The notes under the pieces were generated by a model. That model worked only from the letters and a program-made list of their open reading frames with translations, was not told where the DNA came from and did not search any database. Shown here in pieces: positions 22,039 to 30,932 of a stretch of DNA of 34,911 bases. The position numbers and the translations under genes are program-made. Each line of letters begins with the position of its first letter. Positions within the stretch are counted from its first letter, which is position 1. The DNA comes from Pseudomonadota bacterium (lineage in GTDB: Bacteria; Pseudomonadota; Gammaproteobacteria; Burkholderiales; Ferrovaceae). Location of the stretch: positions 1-34,911 of the forward strand of contig JAGWIJ010000024.1 in assembly GCA_028873535.1 (NCBI GenBank), written 5' to 3'.

Positions 22039-24749
22039 CGAGGCTCCGGTGTGGCCGGCGGCAGCAGTTCGTCGGCCCCTTCAAGCGAGGGTGGATCTCC
22101 GAGCGGCAGACTGAACACGAAAGTCGCGCCATTCGGATGCGTCGGTTCGACCCAGATGCGTCCACCATGCGCAGCGACGATCGCACGGCAGATGGCCAGG
22201 CCAAGCCCCACGCCGGGTGTCGCAGACTCGGCATGGCCGCGCGTGAACTTCTCGAAGATCGCCTCCTTCAGCGCCGGTGGAATTCCGGGCCCGTGATCAC
22301 GCACGCGGACCTGCAGCTCCCGCTCCGCGCGATGCACCAGGATCTCCAGCGGTGAATCGGGCGGCGTGTACTTGCACGCATTCTCGAGCAGGTTGGCGAG
22401 AACGCGTTCGATCAGCACGCCATCGCATTCGACCAGCGGCAGCGCGGGTTCGATCGCGATCCTGAGCGGCCGCGCCGCCAGCAGCACACTGGCCGCATGC
22501 ACAGCGCTGCCGATGCACTCCTCCATCGACTGCCATTCGCGGTGCAGCCGGATCTCGCCGCTCTGGATGCGCGCCATGTCGAGCAGCTTGGTGACCATGT
22601 CGGCCATCCGCAATGCCCGTTCGCGGATGCTCGCAGCCAGTTCCTGCTGCTGCGCGCCGAGTTCCGGGCGGCTGCCGGCCAGCATCTCGGTCGCCGCCAC
22701 CAGCGCTGAAATGGGCGTGCGCAAGTCATGCGACAGCGCAGCCAACAGCGAATTGCGCAGGCGTTCGGATTCGATCTGCACGGTCGCGCCCCTCGCCACC
22801 TCGATGTAATGCAGACGTTCCAGGGCCTGCGCGGTCATCGCTGCAAAGGTCTCCAGCTGGCTGCGCTGCTCGGGCACCAGCAGCAGCCTGGGCTCGCGCG
22901 GACGCAGCGCCAGCACACCGCGTGCGCGCATGGTGGCCTTGAGCGGCAGGTACAGCCAGCGGCTGCCCGCCAGGGTGTCGGTACCGAGCCCTGCGGGATG
23001 CAGGTGGTCGCAGGTCCACTGTGCGGTCCCAAGGTCGAGACCCGGCTGCTCTCCGGCCGGTGCAATGATCCGTTCGTGGTGGTCGAGCGTGTAGATGACC
23101 ACATCAGCCCGGAACTCGCGTGCGACCACCGTCACCGCAACGTCGACTGCCTGCTCGGTCGTCAGCGTGCTGGACAGGTCCCGGGCGGCCTCGAACAGCG
23201 CACGCGAGCGCGCCTCGCGGTGGGTGGCCACCCGTGCCTGGAAGCGCAAGCCGGCTGTCAGCTGCCCGGTGAGCAGGCCCACGGCGAGCATCACGGCAAA
23301 GGTGAGCAGGTACTGCACGTCGGAGACCGCGAATGAGAGGCGCGGCGGAACGAAGAAGAAATCGAAGGCCGCGACGTTGAGGAAGGCCGCCAGCACCGCC
23401 GGCCCGCGCCCCTGCCAGAGTGCAATGCCGACCACGCCGAGCAGGAACACCATGACGATGTTGGCCAGCTCGAAATACGGCGCCAGCACGGCACTCAGCA
23501 AAGTCGTCGCAGCACAGCCCAGGAACACGCTGGCATAGCGCCACGGCCCATTGCCCGACGCATCGTCGTATCCGGGATCGCTTGGGGTACGCGCCGGGCG
23601 TCGGCGCGCCGGCACCGCCTGCCCGAGCTCGATGCGGTCGACGTCCGGCGCCAGACGGCCGAGGATGCTCGCCAGCGAAGGCTGCCAGGGCCACGCCGCA
23701 CCGTCGGATCGCCCCAGTATCACCTTGGACAGGTTGTTGCGACGGGCATAGTCGACCAGCGCCTGCGCGATGCCCTGCCCGACCACCACCGCGGCATGTG
23801 CGCCGAGTTCCTCGGCCAGGCGCACGGTCTGCAGGATGCGTTCACGGGCTGGACCTGCGAGGCGCTGCAGGGCCGGCGTCTCGACATAAACAGCGTGCCA
23901 GCTGACCGCCAACTGCCGGGCCAGCCGCGCCGTGCCGCGCACCACGTGTTCGGCGCCTTCGCGCGGACCGATGCAGCACAGCAGCGCGTCGTCGGTCTTC
24001 CACACCTGCCCTACGCGCCGCTCGATGCGGTAGGCCTGGACATCCTCCTCGACTCGGTCTGCGGTCCGCCGCAAGGCCAGTTCGCGCAGGGCCATCAGGT
24101 TGCCCTTGCGAAAGAAGTTGCGCGCTGCGTGCTCGGCCTGCGCAGGCAGGTAGACCTTTCCGGTCGCGAGGCGCTCGATCAGTTCATCAGCCGGCGTATC
24201 CACCAGCACGACTTCGTCGGCGCGGTCGAAGAAGGTGTCAGGCAGCGTCTCGTGGACCACGATCCCGGTGATCCCGCCGACCACGTCATTGAGGCTTTCC
24301 AGGTGCTGCACGTTGAGCGTGCTGTAGACATCGATGCCCGCCGCGAGCAATTCCTCGACGTCCTGCCAGCGCTTGGCGTGCCGCGATCCGGCGACATTGG
24401 AGTGCGCCAGCTCGTCGACCAGGATCAGGCCAGGATGGCGCTGCAATGCCGCGTCCAGGTCGAACTCCGCGAGCACGCGATCGCGATACGGAATCTGCCG
24501 CGCCGGCAGCGCCGCCAGGCCCTGCAGCAGCGCAGCCGTCTCGCCGCGACCGTGCGTCTCGACGACCCCCGCCACCACGTCCACACCCTCCTCGCGCAGC
24601 TTGCGTGCCGCTACCAGCATGGCGTAGGTCTTGCCGACGCCCGCCGAGGAACCGAAGTAGATGCGCAACCTGCCTCGATGCGCGCGCGCGTCGTTCGCGT
24701 GGATCTGCGCCAGCAGGGTATCCGGATCAGGGCGTCCGTCGTCAGTCAT
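22035..24749 (-). CDS. kdpD: KdpD sensor histidine kinase
   Basis: This 904-residue membrane kinase has the full KdpD layout. The N-terminal KdpD domain has Walker A 'GSSAGVGKT' (33-41) and Walker B-like 'LILVDELAHSN', followed by a UspA-like part ('VILGRSDGAAWPW', about 250-375). Four membrane helices (DUF4118, about 400-500) precede a GAF region (510-650), then HisKA with phospho-acceptor His674 in 'ALSHDLRTPISAL' and the HATPase domain ('NLLENACKYTPPDSP', 'GVGLGLAICRAIVAAHGG'). It senses K+ limitation or osmotic stress and phosphorylates KdpE. The gene follows kdpC by 15 bases with no clear Shine-Dalgarno; the gap holds the 10-bp palindrome GTGCCGGCAC where one would be expected, so its level may be kept low by weak or coupled initiation. 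Confidence 0.96.
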   Translation of the reverse strand: MTDDGRPDPDTLLAQIHANDARAHRGRLRIYFGSSAGVGKTYAMLVAARKLREEGVDVVAGVVETHGRGETAALLQGLAALPARQIPYRDRVLAEFDLDAALQRHPGLILVDELAHSNVAGSRHAKRWQDVEELLAAGIDVYSTLNVQHLESLNDVVGGITGIVVHETLPDTFFDRADEVVLVDTPADELIERLATGKVYLPAQAEHAARNFFRKGNLMALRELALRRTADRVEEDVQAYRIERRVGQVWKTDDALLCCIGPREGAEHVVRGTARLARQLAVSWHAVYVETPALQRLAGPARERILQTVRLAEELGAHAAVVVGQGIAQALVDYARRNNLSKVILGRSDGAAWPWQPSLASILGRLAPDVDRIELGQAVPARRRPARTPSDPGYDDASGNGPWRYASVFLGCAATTLLSAVLAPYFELANIVMVFLLGVVGIALWQGRGPAVLAAFLNVAAFDFFFVPPRLSFAVSDVQYLLTFAVMLAVGLLTGQLTAGLRFQARVATHREARSRALFEAARDLSSTLTTEQAVDVAVTVVAREFRADVVIYTLDHHERIIAPAGEQPGLDLGTAQWTCDHLHPAGLGTDTLAGSRWLYLPLKATMRARGVLALRPREPRLLLVPEQRSQLETFAAMTAQALERLHYIEVARGATVQIESERLRNSLLAALSHDLRTPISALVAATEMLAGSRPELGAQQQELAASIRERALRMADMVTKLLDMARIQSGEIRLHREWQSMEECIGSAVHAASVLLAARPLRIAIEPALPLVECDGVLIERVLANLLENACKYTPPDSPLEILVHRAERELQVRVRDHGPGIPPALKEAIFEKFTRGHAESATPGVGLGLAICRAIVAAHGGRIWVEPTHPNGATFVFSLPLGDPPSLEGADELLPPATPEPR

Positions 24750-24764
24750 GATGGTGCCGGCACT

Positions 24765-25349
24765 TCATCGTTGCGGCATGGCAGCCTCGTCGAGGGCCAG
24801 ATTGAGCAGCAGGACGTTCACCGTCGGTTCTCCCGGCAATCCCGGTTGCCGCGGCTGCGCGGTGCGGTCGACCAGACGCTGCACCTGGTCGGCAGGCAAG
24901 CCGCGGACACGCGCCACGCGTGCCACCTGGAAGCGTGCACCGGCGATGCTGAGGTGCGGATCCAGGCCGCTGGCCGAGGCCGTGACCAGATCGACCGGCA
25001 CCGGCGCAGCATTGGCCGGATCGGCCGCGCGCAGGACCTCGATGCGCGCCCTGACCGCTTCAGCCAGCGCCGGATTCAGCGGCCCAAGATTGGATCCTCC
25101 CGAGTTGAGCGCATTGTACGGCTGCGGACTGGTGGCAGAGGGTCGACCCCAGAAGTATTTGGGGTCGCTGAAGTTCTGGCCGATCAGCGTAGAGCCGACG
25201 GGCTTGCCACCGCGCATCAGCAGACTGCCGGCCGCCTGCACGGGAAAGGCAACGCGAGCAACCAGCGTGACCAGCAGCGGATAGGCGATGCCGGTGAGCA
25301 CGCTCAGCGCAAGGAAAACCACCAGCACGGGACGGATCAGGCCCTTCAT
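24765..25349 (-). CDS. kdpC: K+-transporting ATPase subunit KdpC
   Basis: This 194-residue inner-membrane protein is the KdpC subunit, which helps KdpFABC assemble and raises its ATP affinity. It has one N-terminal membrane helix ('[20 protein letters not shown]') and a periplasmic domain with the family motifs '[20 protein letters not shown]', '[13 protein letters not shown]', 'ASGLDPHLS' and '[12 protein letters not shown]'. Ligand-like '[15 protein letters not shown]' is conserved. GAGGAG precedes the ATG, and kdpB ends 13 bases upstream. Length is normal for the family. Confidence 0.97.
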   Translation of the reverse strand: MKGLIRPVLVVFLALSVLTGIAYPLLVTLVARVAFPVQAAGSLLMRGGKPVGSTLIGQNFSDPKYFWGRPSATSPQPYNALNSGGSNLGPLNPALAEAVRARIEVLRAADPANAAPVPVDLVTASASGLDPHLSIAGARFQVARVARVRGLPADQVQRLVDRTAQPRQPGLPGEPTVNVLLLNLALDEAAMPQR

Positions 25350-25362
25350 CGCAGTCTCCTCG

Positions 25363-27447
25363 TCAGGCCAGGTTCAGTGCGGACAGCAGCAGGTCGATCG
25401 CCTTGATGCCCACAAAGGGCACGATCAGGCCGCCAACGCCGTAGATCAGCACATTGCGTCGTAGCAAGGCCGCGGCACCGATGGCGCGATAGCGCACGCC
25501 CTTGAGCGCCAGAGGGATCAGGAACACGATGATCATGGCGTTGTAGATCACCGCCGACAGGATTGCCGACGCCGGGCTGGCCAGGTGCATGACGTTGAGC
25601 GCGCCCAGCTGGGGATAGGTGCTGGCAAACATCGCGGGAATGATGGCGAAGTACTTGGCGACGTCATTGGCGATCGAGAAGGTGGTCAGCGAGCCGCGTG
25701 TCATCAGCAGCTGCTTGCCGGTCTCGACCACCTCCAGCAGCTTGGTGGGATTGCTGTCCAGGTCGACCATGTTCCCGGCCTCCTTGGCCGCCTGCGTGCC
25801 GGTGTTCATCGCCACCGCGACGTCGGCCTGAGCCAGGGCCGGCGCATCGTTGGTGCCGTCACCGGTCATGGCGACCAGCCGGCCGTCCGCCTGGTAGTCG
25901 CGGATCATCCTGAGCTTGGCCTCCGGCGTCGCCTCGGCCAGGAAGTCGTCGACACCCGCCTCGGCTGCGATCGCTGCCGCGGTGAGCCGGTTGTCGCCAG
26001 TGATCATGACCGTGCGGATGCCCATGCGGCGCAATTCGGCGAAGCGTTCGCGGATACCACCCTTGACGATGTCCTTGAGTTCGACCACACCCAGCACGCG
26101 CAGTCCATCGCACACCACCAGCGGCGTGCTGCCCTTGCGGGCGACGTCGTCGGTGGCGGCCTGGACGTCGACCGGGAAACTGCCGCCGAGGGATTCGACA
26201 TGCCGACGGATCGCTTCGCCGGCCCCCTTGCGCAGTTGCCGCAGGCTGCCGTCCGGCTGTTCGATGTCGACGCCGCTCATGCGCGTCTGCGCCGTGAACG
26301 GCACGAAATGCGTCTTGTGGCCGGACAGCTCGCGTTCGCGCAGGTTGAAGCGCTGCTTGGCCAGCACCGCGATGCTGCGCCCCTCCGGCGTCTCGTCGGC
26401 CATCGAGGCGAACTGGGCCGCGTCGGCGAGAACCTGCTCGCTCAGGCCACGCGCCGGCAGGAAGGCCGAGGCCTGGCGATTGCCCAGGGTGATGGTGCCG
26501 GTCTTGTCCAGCAGCAGCACGTCGACGTCGCCCGCTGCCTCGACCGCACGCCCCGAAGTCGCAATCACGTTGGCAGCCATCATCCGGCTCATGCCCGCCA
26601 CGCCGATGGCCGAAAGCAGCGCACCGATGGTGGTCGGTATGAGGCAGACCAGCAGCGCAATCAGGGCCGTGATGGTCACCGGACTGCCCATCCTGCTGGC
26701 GTCGACGCTGAACAGCGAAAACGGCAACAGGGTCACCGTTACCACCAGGAACACGATGGTCAACGCGACCAGCAGGATGGTCAGAGCGATCTCGTTGGGT
26801 GTCTTCTGCCGCCGCGCCCCCTCGACCATGGCGATCATGCGGTCCAGGAAGGACTCGCCGGGATTGACGGCGATGCGCACGACCAGCCAGTCCGACAGCA
26901 CCCGCGTGCCGCCGGTGACCGAGGCGAAGTCGCCGCCCGATTCGCGTATCACGGGTGCCGACTCGCCAGTGATCGCGCTTTCGTCGATCGAGGCCACCCC
27001 CTCGATGACCTCGCCGTCGAGCGGGATCACTTCGCCTGCCTCCACCAGCACCACGTCGCCCTTGCGCAGCTCGTCGCCGAAGCGCGGTTGCGTGGACGCG
27101 CCGTGATGCGGCTGATCGAGTTTCCTGGCCAGCACCTTGGCCTTCATGCCACGCAGTGCCGAGGCCTGGGCCTTGCTGCGCCCTTCGGCGAGCGCCTCGG
27201 CGAAGTTCGCGAACAGCACCGTGAACCACAGCCACAGCGACACCGCCAGGATGAAGACCGCCGGTGCCTCGCCCTGGCCTTGCAGCGCCTGGACCCACAG
27301 GATGGTGGTCAGGATGCTGCCGACGAAGACCACGAACATCACCGGATTGCGCCATTGCACGCGCGGGTCGAGCTTGGCGAAGGCCGAAGCGAGCGCCGGA
27401 CGGACCAGATCGCGCGAGAACAGCGAGAAGGTATTGGAACTTGTCAT
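25363..27447 (-). CDS. kdpB: K+-transporting P-type ATPase subunit KdpB
   Basis: This 694-residue P-type ATPase powers high-affinity K+ uptake by KdpFABC. The phosphorylated aspartate is Asp314 in '[19 protein letters not shown]'. The actuator domain has '[20 protein letters not shown]' with the TGES dephosphorylation loop, and the hinge has '[20 protein letters not shown]'. KdpB-specific segments are '[17 protein letters not shown]' and '[20 protein letters not shown]'. The start at ATG 27447 follows AAGGA eight bases upstream and gives the usual '[20 protein letters not shown]' N-terminus; a longer in-frame start at 27540 would overlap kdpA. All catalytic residues appear intact. Confidence 0.97.
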   Translation of the reverse strand: MTSSNTFSLFSRDLVRPALASAFAKLDPRVQWRNPVMFVVFVGSILTTILWVQALQGQGEAPAVFILAVSLWLWFTVLFANFAEALAEGRSKAQASALRGMKAKVLARKLDQPHHGASTQPRFGDELRKGDVVLVEAGEVIPLDGEVIEGVASIDESAITGESAPVIRESGGDFASVTGGTRVLSDWLVVRIAVNPGESFLDRMIAMVEGARRQKTPNEIALTILLVALTIVFLVVTVTLLPFSLFSVDASRMGSPVTITALIALLVCLIPTTIGALLSAIGVAGMSRMMAANVIATSGRAVEAAGDVDVLLLDKTGTITLGNRQASAFLPARGLSEQVLADAAQFASMADETPEGRSIAVLAKQRFNLRERELSGHKTHFVPFTAQTRMSGVDIEQPDGSLRQLRKGAGEAIRRHVESLGGSFPVDVQAATDDVARKGSTPLVVCDGLRVLGVVELKDIVKGGIRERFAELRRMGIRTVMITGDNRLTAAAIAAEAGVDDFLAEATPEAKLRMIRDYQADGRLVAMTGDGTNDAPALAQADVAVAMNTGTQAAKEAGNMVDLDSNPTKLLEVVETGKQLLMTRGSLTTFSIANDVAKYFAIIPAMFASTYPQLGALNVMHLASPASAILSAVIYNAMIIVFLIPLALKGVRYRAIGAAALLRRNVLIYGVGGLIVPFVGIKAIDLLLSALNLA

Positions 27448-27478
27448 GGCAGGATCCTTTTCCGATGGCCGCCGGATT

Positions 27479-29287
27479 TCACTTCGCGTGCCACAGCATG
27501 AAATGTTCGACCACCGGCCCCAGGGCCAGCGCCGGCACATAGTTGAGCAAGCCGACCAGCAGCACGGTGCCGATCAGCAGGCCGACGAACAGCGCCCCGT
27601 GCGTCGGCAGGGTGCCGGCCGAGACCGGTATGCGCTTCTTCGCCGCCAGAGATCCCGCGATCGCCAGCACGGGAACGATGACGCCGAAGCGGCCGAACCA
27701 CATGACGAGCGCCAGCAGGGCGTTGTAGAAGGGCGTATTGGCCGACAGCCCTGCGAAGGCACTGCCGTTGTTGTTGCCTGCCGAGGTGAAGGCATAGAGG
27801 ATCTCTGAAAAGCCATGCGCTCCTGGATTGGCGATGCCGGCCTTGCCCGCATCGGCCAGAACCGCAATGGCGGTACCGGCCAGGACCAGCACCGGCGTCA
27901 CCAGGATCGCGATCGAGGTCATTTTCATCTCGTGGATCTCGATCTTCTTGCCCAGGTATTCCGGCGTGCGGCCGATCATGAGTCCGGCAACGAACACCGC
28001 CAGGATGGCAAAGATCAACATGGTGTAGAGTCCGCTGCCGACGCCACCGAAGACCACTTCGCCGAGTTGCATGAGCACCAGCGGCACCGCCCCGCCGAGC
28101 GGGGTGAACGAGTCGTGCATGGCATTCACGGCACCGCAGGAGGCGGCCGTGGTCACGGCCGCAAACAGGCTGCTGGCCGCGATGCCGAACCTGGCCTCTT
28201 TGCCTTCCATGTTGCCGCCCGACTGCAGGGTGCTGGCCGTCTGGTCGGCGCCGAGCGATGCGATCAGGGGATTGCCCTGCTGTTCCTGAACCGTCACGAC
28301 CGACGTCGCCAGCACGAACATCACGGTCATCGCCGCCAGCACAGCCAAGCCCTGGCGCCGGTCCCCGACCATGCGGCCGAACATGAAGACCAGCGCGGCG
28401 GGGATCAGGAAGATCGCCAGCATCTGCAGGACGTTCGCCAGCGGCGTCGGGTTCTCGTAGGGATGCGCGGAATTGGCATTGAAGAACCCGCCGCCGTTGG
28501 TTCCGAGCATCTTGATGGCTTCCTGCGAAGCCACCGGCCCCATCGCCAATATCTGCTGGCGCGTCTGCATGCCCTCCAGCACCGGCTTGCCGGCCGCGTC
28601 CTGGAGCGGTTGCCCATCAGGGCCGATCTTCGGCTGCTGCCAGGCTGTGACGTCCAGCGTGTCGACAATCGCATAGGGAGAAAGGTTCTGCGGTGTTCCC
28701 TGCTGAACCAGCACCACGGCGAACAGCATCGACAGCGGCAGCAGCACATAGAGCGTGGTACGCGTGACGTCGACCCAAAAGTTGCCCAGCGAACCGGCCG
28801 AACGCGCGACAAAGCCCCGGATCAGGGCGATCACCACCACGATCCCGGTGGCTGCCGAGAAGAAGTTCTGCACTGTCAGGGCCAGCATCTGGGTCAGATA
28901 GCTCATCGTGCCCTCGCCCGCATAGCCCTGCCAGTCGGTATTGGTGACAAAGGCCACGGCGGTGTTGAACGCCGAATCGGGACTGACGGCGGCCATGCCC
29001 TGCGGGTTGAGCGGCAGCAGTGCCTGGGTGCGCTGCAGGGCGTAGGTGACCACAAGGCCAAGCACGTTGAAGGCCAGCAGGCCCACCGCATACTGGCGCC
29101 AGGCCATGCCGTGCGACGAATCGACACCGGCGGCACGATACAGCAGGCTCTCAAGTCCCTGCAACGGTCTCAGCCAGCGCGGAAGATCACCATCGGCAAC
29201 GCGCTGCAGGAAGATGCCGAGTGGCCAGGACAGCAGCAACAGCACGACGAGGTACGCGACCAGCAGGATCCAGGACGGGGCGCTCAT
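27479..29287 (-). CDS. kdpA: K+-transporting ATPase subunit KdpA
   Basis: This 602-residue membrane protein forms the K+ channel-like pore of KdpFABC. It has about ten membrane segments and four pore-loop repeats: '[20 protein letters not shown]', '[20 protein letters not shown]', '[20 protein letters not shown]' and '[20 protein letters not shown]', each carrying the filter-like T-N/G core. The N-terminus '[19 protein letters not shown]' is the first helix. It starts one base after the kdpF stop and uses GGAGGAG in the end of kdpF as ribosome-binding site. KdpB follows 31 bases later. Confidence 0.97.
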   Translation of the reverse strand: MSAPSWILLVAYLVVLLLLSWPLGIFLQRVADGDLPRWLRPLQGLESLLYRAAGVDSSHGMAWRQYAVGLLAFNVLGLVVTYALQRTQALLPLNPQGMAAVSPDSAFNTAVAFVTNTDWQGYAGEGTMSYLTQMLALTVQNFFSAATGIVVVIALIRGFVARSAGSLGNFWVDVTRTTLYVLLPLSMLFAVVLVQQGTPQNLSPYAIVDTLDVTAWQQPKIGPDGQPLQDAAGKPVLEGMQTRQQILAMGPVASQEAIKMLGTNGGGFFNANSAHPYENPTPLANVLQMLAIFLIPAALVFMFGRMVGDRRQGLAVLAAMTVMFVLATSVVTVQEQQGNPLIASLGADQTASTLQSGGNMEGKEARFGIAASSLFAAVTTAASCGAVNAMHDSFTPLGGAVPLVLMQLGEVVFGGVGSGLYTMLIFAILAVFVAGLMIGRTPEYLGKKIEIHEMKMTSIAILVTPVLVLAGTAIAVLADAGKAGIANPGAHGFSEILYAFTSAGNNNGSAFAGLSANTPFYNALLALVMWFGRFGVIVPVLAIAGSLAAKKRIPVSAGTLPTHGALFVGLLIGTVLLVGLLNYVPALALGPVVEHFMLWHAK

Positions 29288-29288
29288 G

Positions 29289-29378
29289 TCAGAACTCCTC
29301 CGCCCGCAGCAGCGCGTAGATCAGGTAGACCAGCAGACCCAGGGTCGCCAGCCCGGCCAGGCAGTAGGTGAGAATCAC
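29289..29378 (-). CDS. kdpF: K+-transporting ATPase small subunit KdpF
   Basis: This 29-residue single-helix peptide starts at GTG 29378 and ends at TGA 29289-29291, two bases before the kdpA ATG. It reads as a hydrophobic helix '[20 protein letters not shown]' ending 'ALLRAEEF', matching the KdpF C-terminal pattern (YAL-x-AE-x-F). KdpF is a lipid-like stabiliser of the KdpFABC complex. The GTG overlaps the stop of a further small ORF (GTGA), and AGGGG precedes it. Confidence 0.9.
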   Translation of the reverse strand: MILTYCLAGLATLGLLVYLIYALLRAEEF

Positions 29379-29467
29379 TTGCGGCCCCTCAGGGCATCGC
29401 ACCCGGCGATCAGGCCATAGGTGGCCCAGGCGAGGAGACCGCAGCAAATCAGTAACAGGTAGTCCAT
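29375..29467 (-). CDS. Unnamed 30-residue membrane peptide at the head of the kdp operon
   Basis: ATG 29467 opens a 30-codon frame ending in TGA 29375-29377, overlapping the kdpF GTG by four bases. The peptide is one hydrophobic helix ('YLLLICCGLLAWATYGLIAG') followed by a basic tail ending 'LRGRK'. AAGGG lies eight bases upstream. It is first in the operon, directly downstream of the putative KdpE site, so it should be made with KdpFABC. I recall similar unnamed short ORFs before kdpF in other bacteria, with no assigned role. It could be an extra Kdp subunit or stabiliser, a regulator of KdpD, or only a coupling leader for kdpF. Confidence 0.65.
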   Translation of the reverse strand: MDYLLLICCGLLAWATYGLIAGCDALRGRK

Positions 29468-29546
29468 GTCAGTGCCCTTGGTGGTTGCGAGCACTGACAG
29501 GATAGGAACTCCGGCGTCAAACCGGCATAGGGAATTGCCCAGAGGG

Positions 29547-29563
29547 CATCAAGATGCCGTAAA
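29547..29563 (-). promoter_or_regulatory. Candidate KdpE-binding direct repeat upstream of kdp
   Basis: On the minus strand TTTACG (29563-29558) and TTGATG (29552-29547) recur at an 11-base step, one helical turn, like the tandem TTTA-type half-sites bound by OmpR-type KdpE. It lies about 80 bases before the first ORF. A poor -35 and a TATCCT -10 candidate follow downstream, as expected for an activator-dependent promoter. Confidence 0.4.
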
Positions 29564-29571
29564 GATCGCGT

Positions 29572-30039
29572 TCACAGCCCCAGTTCACTGAGCGAGGCGT
29601 GCTCGTCCGGGCGCCGGCCGGCCGGCCAGTGGAACAGACGGTCCGTCGCCGCGATCGGGCGATCGTTGATGCTCGCGAAGCGGCGCTGCATCAGGCCCAG
29701 CGCGTTGAACTCCCAGTTCTCGTTGCCGTAGCTGCGGAACCACTGTCCCGAATCATCATGCCATTCGTAGGCGAAGCGCACGGCGATGCGATGGTCGCCG
29801 AAGGCCCACAATTCCTTGATCAGGCGATAGTCGAGTTCGCGGCTCCACTTGCGCTCCAGGAAGGCCTTGACCTCGGCACGCCCGACCGGGAACTCGGCGC
29901 GATTGCGCCACACGGTGTCCTCGGTATAGACCTGGACCACGCGGCCCGGATCGCGCGAGTTCCAGGCGTCCTCGGCCATGCGCACCTTCTGCGTGGCGGT
30001 CTCGAGCGTGAAGGGTGGCAGCGGCGGCTTGGCATCCAT
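29572..30039 (-). CDS. NTF2-like protein of the DUF1348 type
   Basis: From ATG 30039 this 155-residue cytoplasmic protein has the alpha+beta cone fold of the NTF2/SnoaL superfamily. DUF1348 signatures include '[20 protein letters not shown]', '[20 protein letters not shown]', '[20 protein letters not shown]', '[20 protein letters not shown]' and '[18 protein letters not shown]'. No catalytic activity has been settled for the family. GGAG eight bases before the ATG fixes the start; the frame extends upstream to 30102 without a better one. It reads toward the kdp operon on the same strand, but the KdpE-like site directly follows its stop, so it is probably a separate transcript. Confidence 0.87.
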   Translation of the reverse strand: MDAKPPLPPFTLETATQKVRMAEDAWNSRDPGRVVQVYTEDTVWRNRAEFPVGRAEVKAFLERKWSRELDYRLIKELWAFGDHRIAVRFAYEWHDDSGQWFRSYGNENWEFNALGLMQRRFASINDRPIAATDRLFHWPAGRRPDEHASLSELGL

Positions 30040-30077
30040 GGGGGTTCTCCGTTCCAGGCGTTGATCGGGATCATTCT

Positions 30078-30095
30078 GCAGGCAGACGTGCCTGC
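30078..30095. promoter_or_regulatory. Inverted repeat in the DUF1348/mgtC divergent region
   Basis: GCAGGCA (30078-30084) and TGCCTGC (30089-30095) are perfect 7-bp arms around four bases. The repeat lies in the 154-base region between divergent genes, 39 bases from the DUF1348 start and just upstream of a TAGCAT (30107-30112) that could be a -10 for mgtC. It could be an operator or a leader hairpin; nothing else in the region is recognised. Confidence 0.35.
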
Positions 30096-30193
30096 CCGGC
30101 ACAGGCTAGCATTGGACCGTGCGGTCGTGCGCGGCGTGACCGGACGCGAAGCCGTCAGCGTACCCATTCTCTCGACAGGAAGTACCCGCCACC

Positions 30194-30922
30194 GTGGAAG
30201 CCATCACGAATTTCAATCCGAACGCCCTCCTCAACATGCTGGTCAGTCTTGCCGCCGCCTTTGTGCTCGGTGGCATGATCGGTCTGGAACGCCAAGTGCG
30301 GCAGCGCACTGCGGGTTTGCGCACCAACACCCTGGTCGCCGTCGGCGCCGCCATCTTCGTGTCGCTCGGCAACCGCCTGTTCGAGCTCCATGGCGGCGGA
30401 CAGGGCCCGATCCATGTGGTCGCCTATGTGGTGTCGGGCATCGGCTTCCTGGGCGCCGGGGCGATCATGAAGGAAGGCGCCAATGTCACCGGCCTCAACA
30501 CGGCCGCGACCTTGTGGGGTTCGGGTGCGGTCGGCGCCTGCGCGGGCGCCGGCCTGATCGGCGAAGCGACGATCGCCGCGCTGTTCGTGCTGGCGAGCAA
30601 CACCCTGCTGCGCCCGGTGGTCAACCGCATCAACCGCCGCCCGGTCGACGAGGAAATGATCGAGGCGAGCTACAGCGTCTATGTGATCTGCCACCGCGAC
30701 CGTCAGGCCGAGCTGCGCGAGCAGCTGGTCGCGCTGCTGGAGTCTGCGAGCTACCCCTTGCGCGAAATCGACGGCCATCCTTTCGGCCAGAACGAGGTCG
30801 AAATCGAAGCCATCCTTTACGCGACTGCGGTGAACAGCGACGAGATGGACCGCATCATGGCGCACATCGAAGCCCTTCCAGGCGTCAGTCAGGCCTTCTG
30901 GCACTCCAGCGCCGACGAGTAG
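30194..30922 (+). CDS. MgtC/SapB-family inner-membrane protein
   Basis: This 242-residue protein has an N-terminal MgtC domain of about four to five membrane helices (1-145) and a C-terminal ACT-like soluble domain (about 155-240). Signatures are 'AAAFVLGGMIGLERQVRQRT', 'AGLRTNTLVAVGAAIFVSLG', 'VSGIGFLGAGAIMKEG' and 'VTGLNTAATLWGSGAVGACA'. Family members help cells cope with low Mg2+ or modulate the F-type ATPase; in most environmental bacteria the role is undefined. The start is GTG 30194 with AGGAAG 11 bases upstream, a long spacing. The stop lies 10 bases from the convergent porin stop. No Mg2+ riboswitch is recognised in the 154-base leader region. Confidence 0.92.
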   Translation: MEAITNFNPNALLNMLVSLAAAFVLGGMIGLERQVRQRTAGLRTNTLVAVGAAIFVSLGNRLFELHGGGQGPIHVVAYVVSGIGFLGAGAIMKEGANVTGLNTAATLWGSGAVGACAGAGLIGEATIAALFVLASNTLLRPVVNRINRRPVDEEMIEASYSVYVICHRDRQAELREQLVALLESASYPLREIDGHPFGQNEVEIEAILYATAVNSDEMDRIMAHIEALPGVSQAFWHSSADE

Positions 30923-30932
30923 CGCCGCGCAT

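Noticed and set aside
25585-27501. 638-codon plus-strand frame opposite kdpB
   Set aside because: kdpB is unambiguous; the opposite frame is rich in His, Arg and Gln, as expected for a shadow.
27815-29371. 518-codon plus-strand frame opposite kdpA/kdpF
   Set aside because: It lies over well-supported kdp genes and lacks any domain signature.
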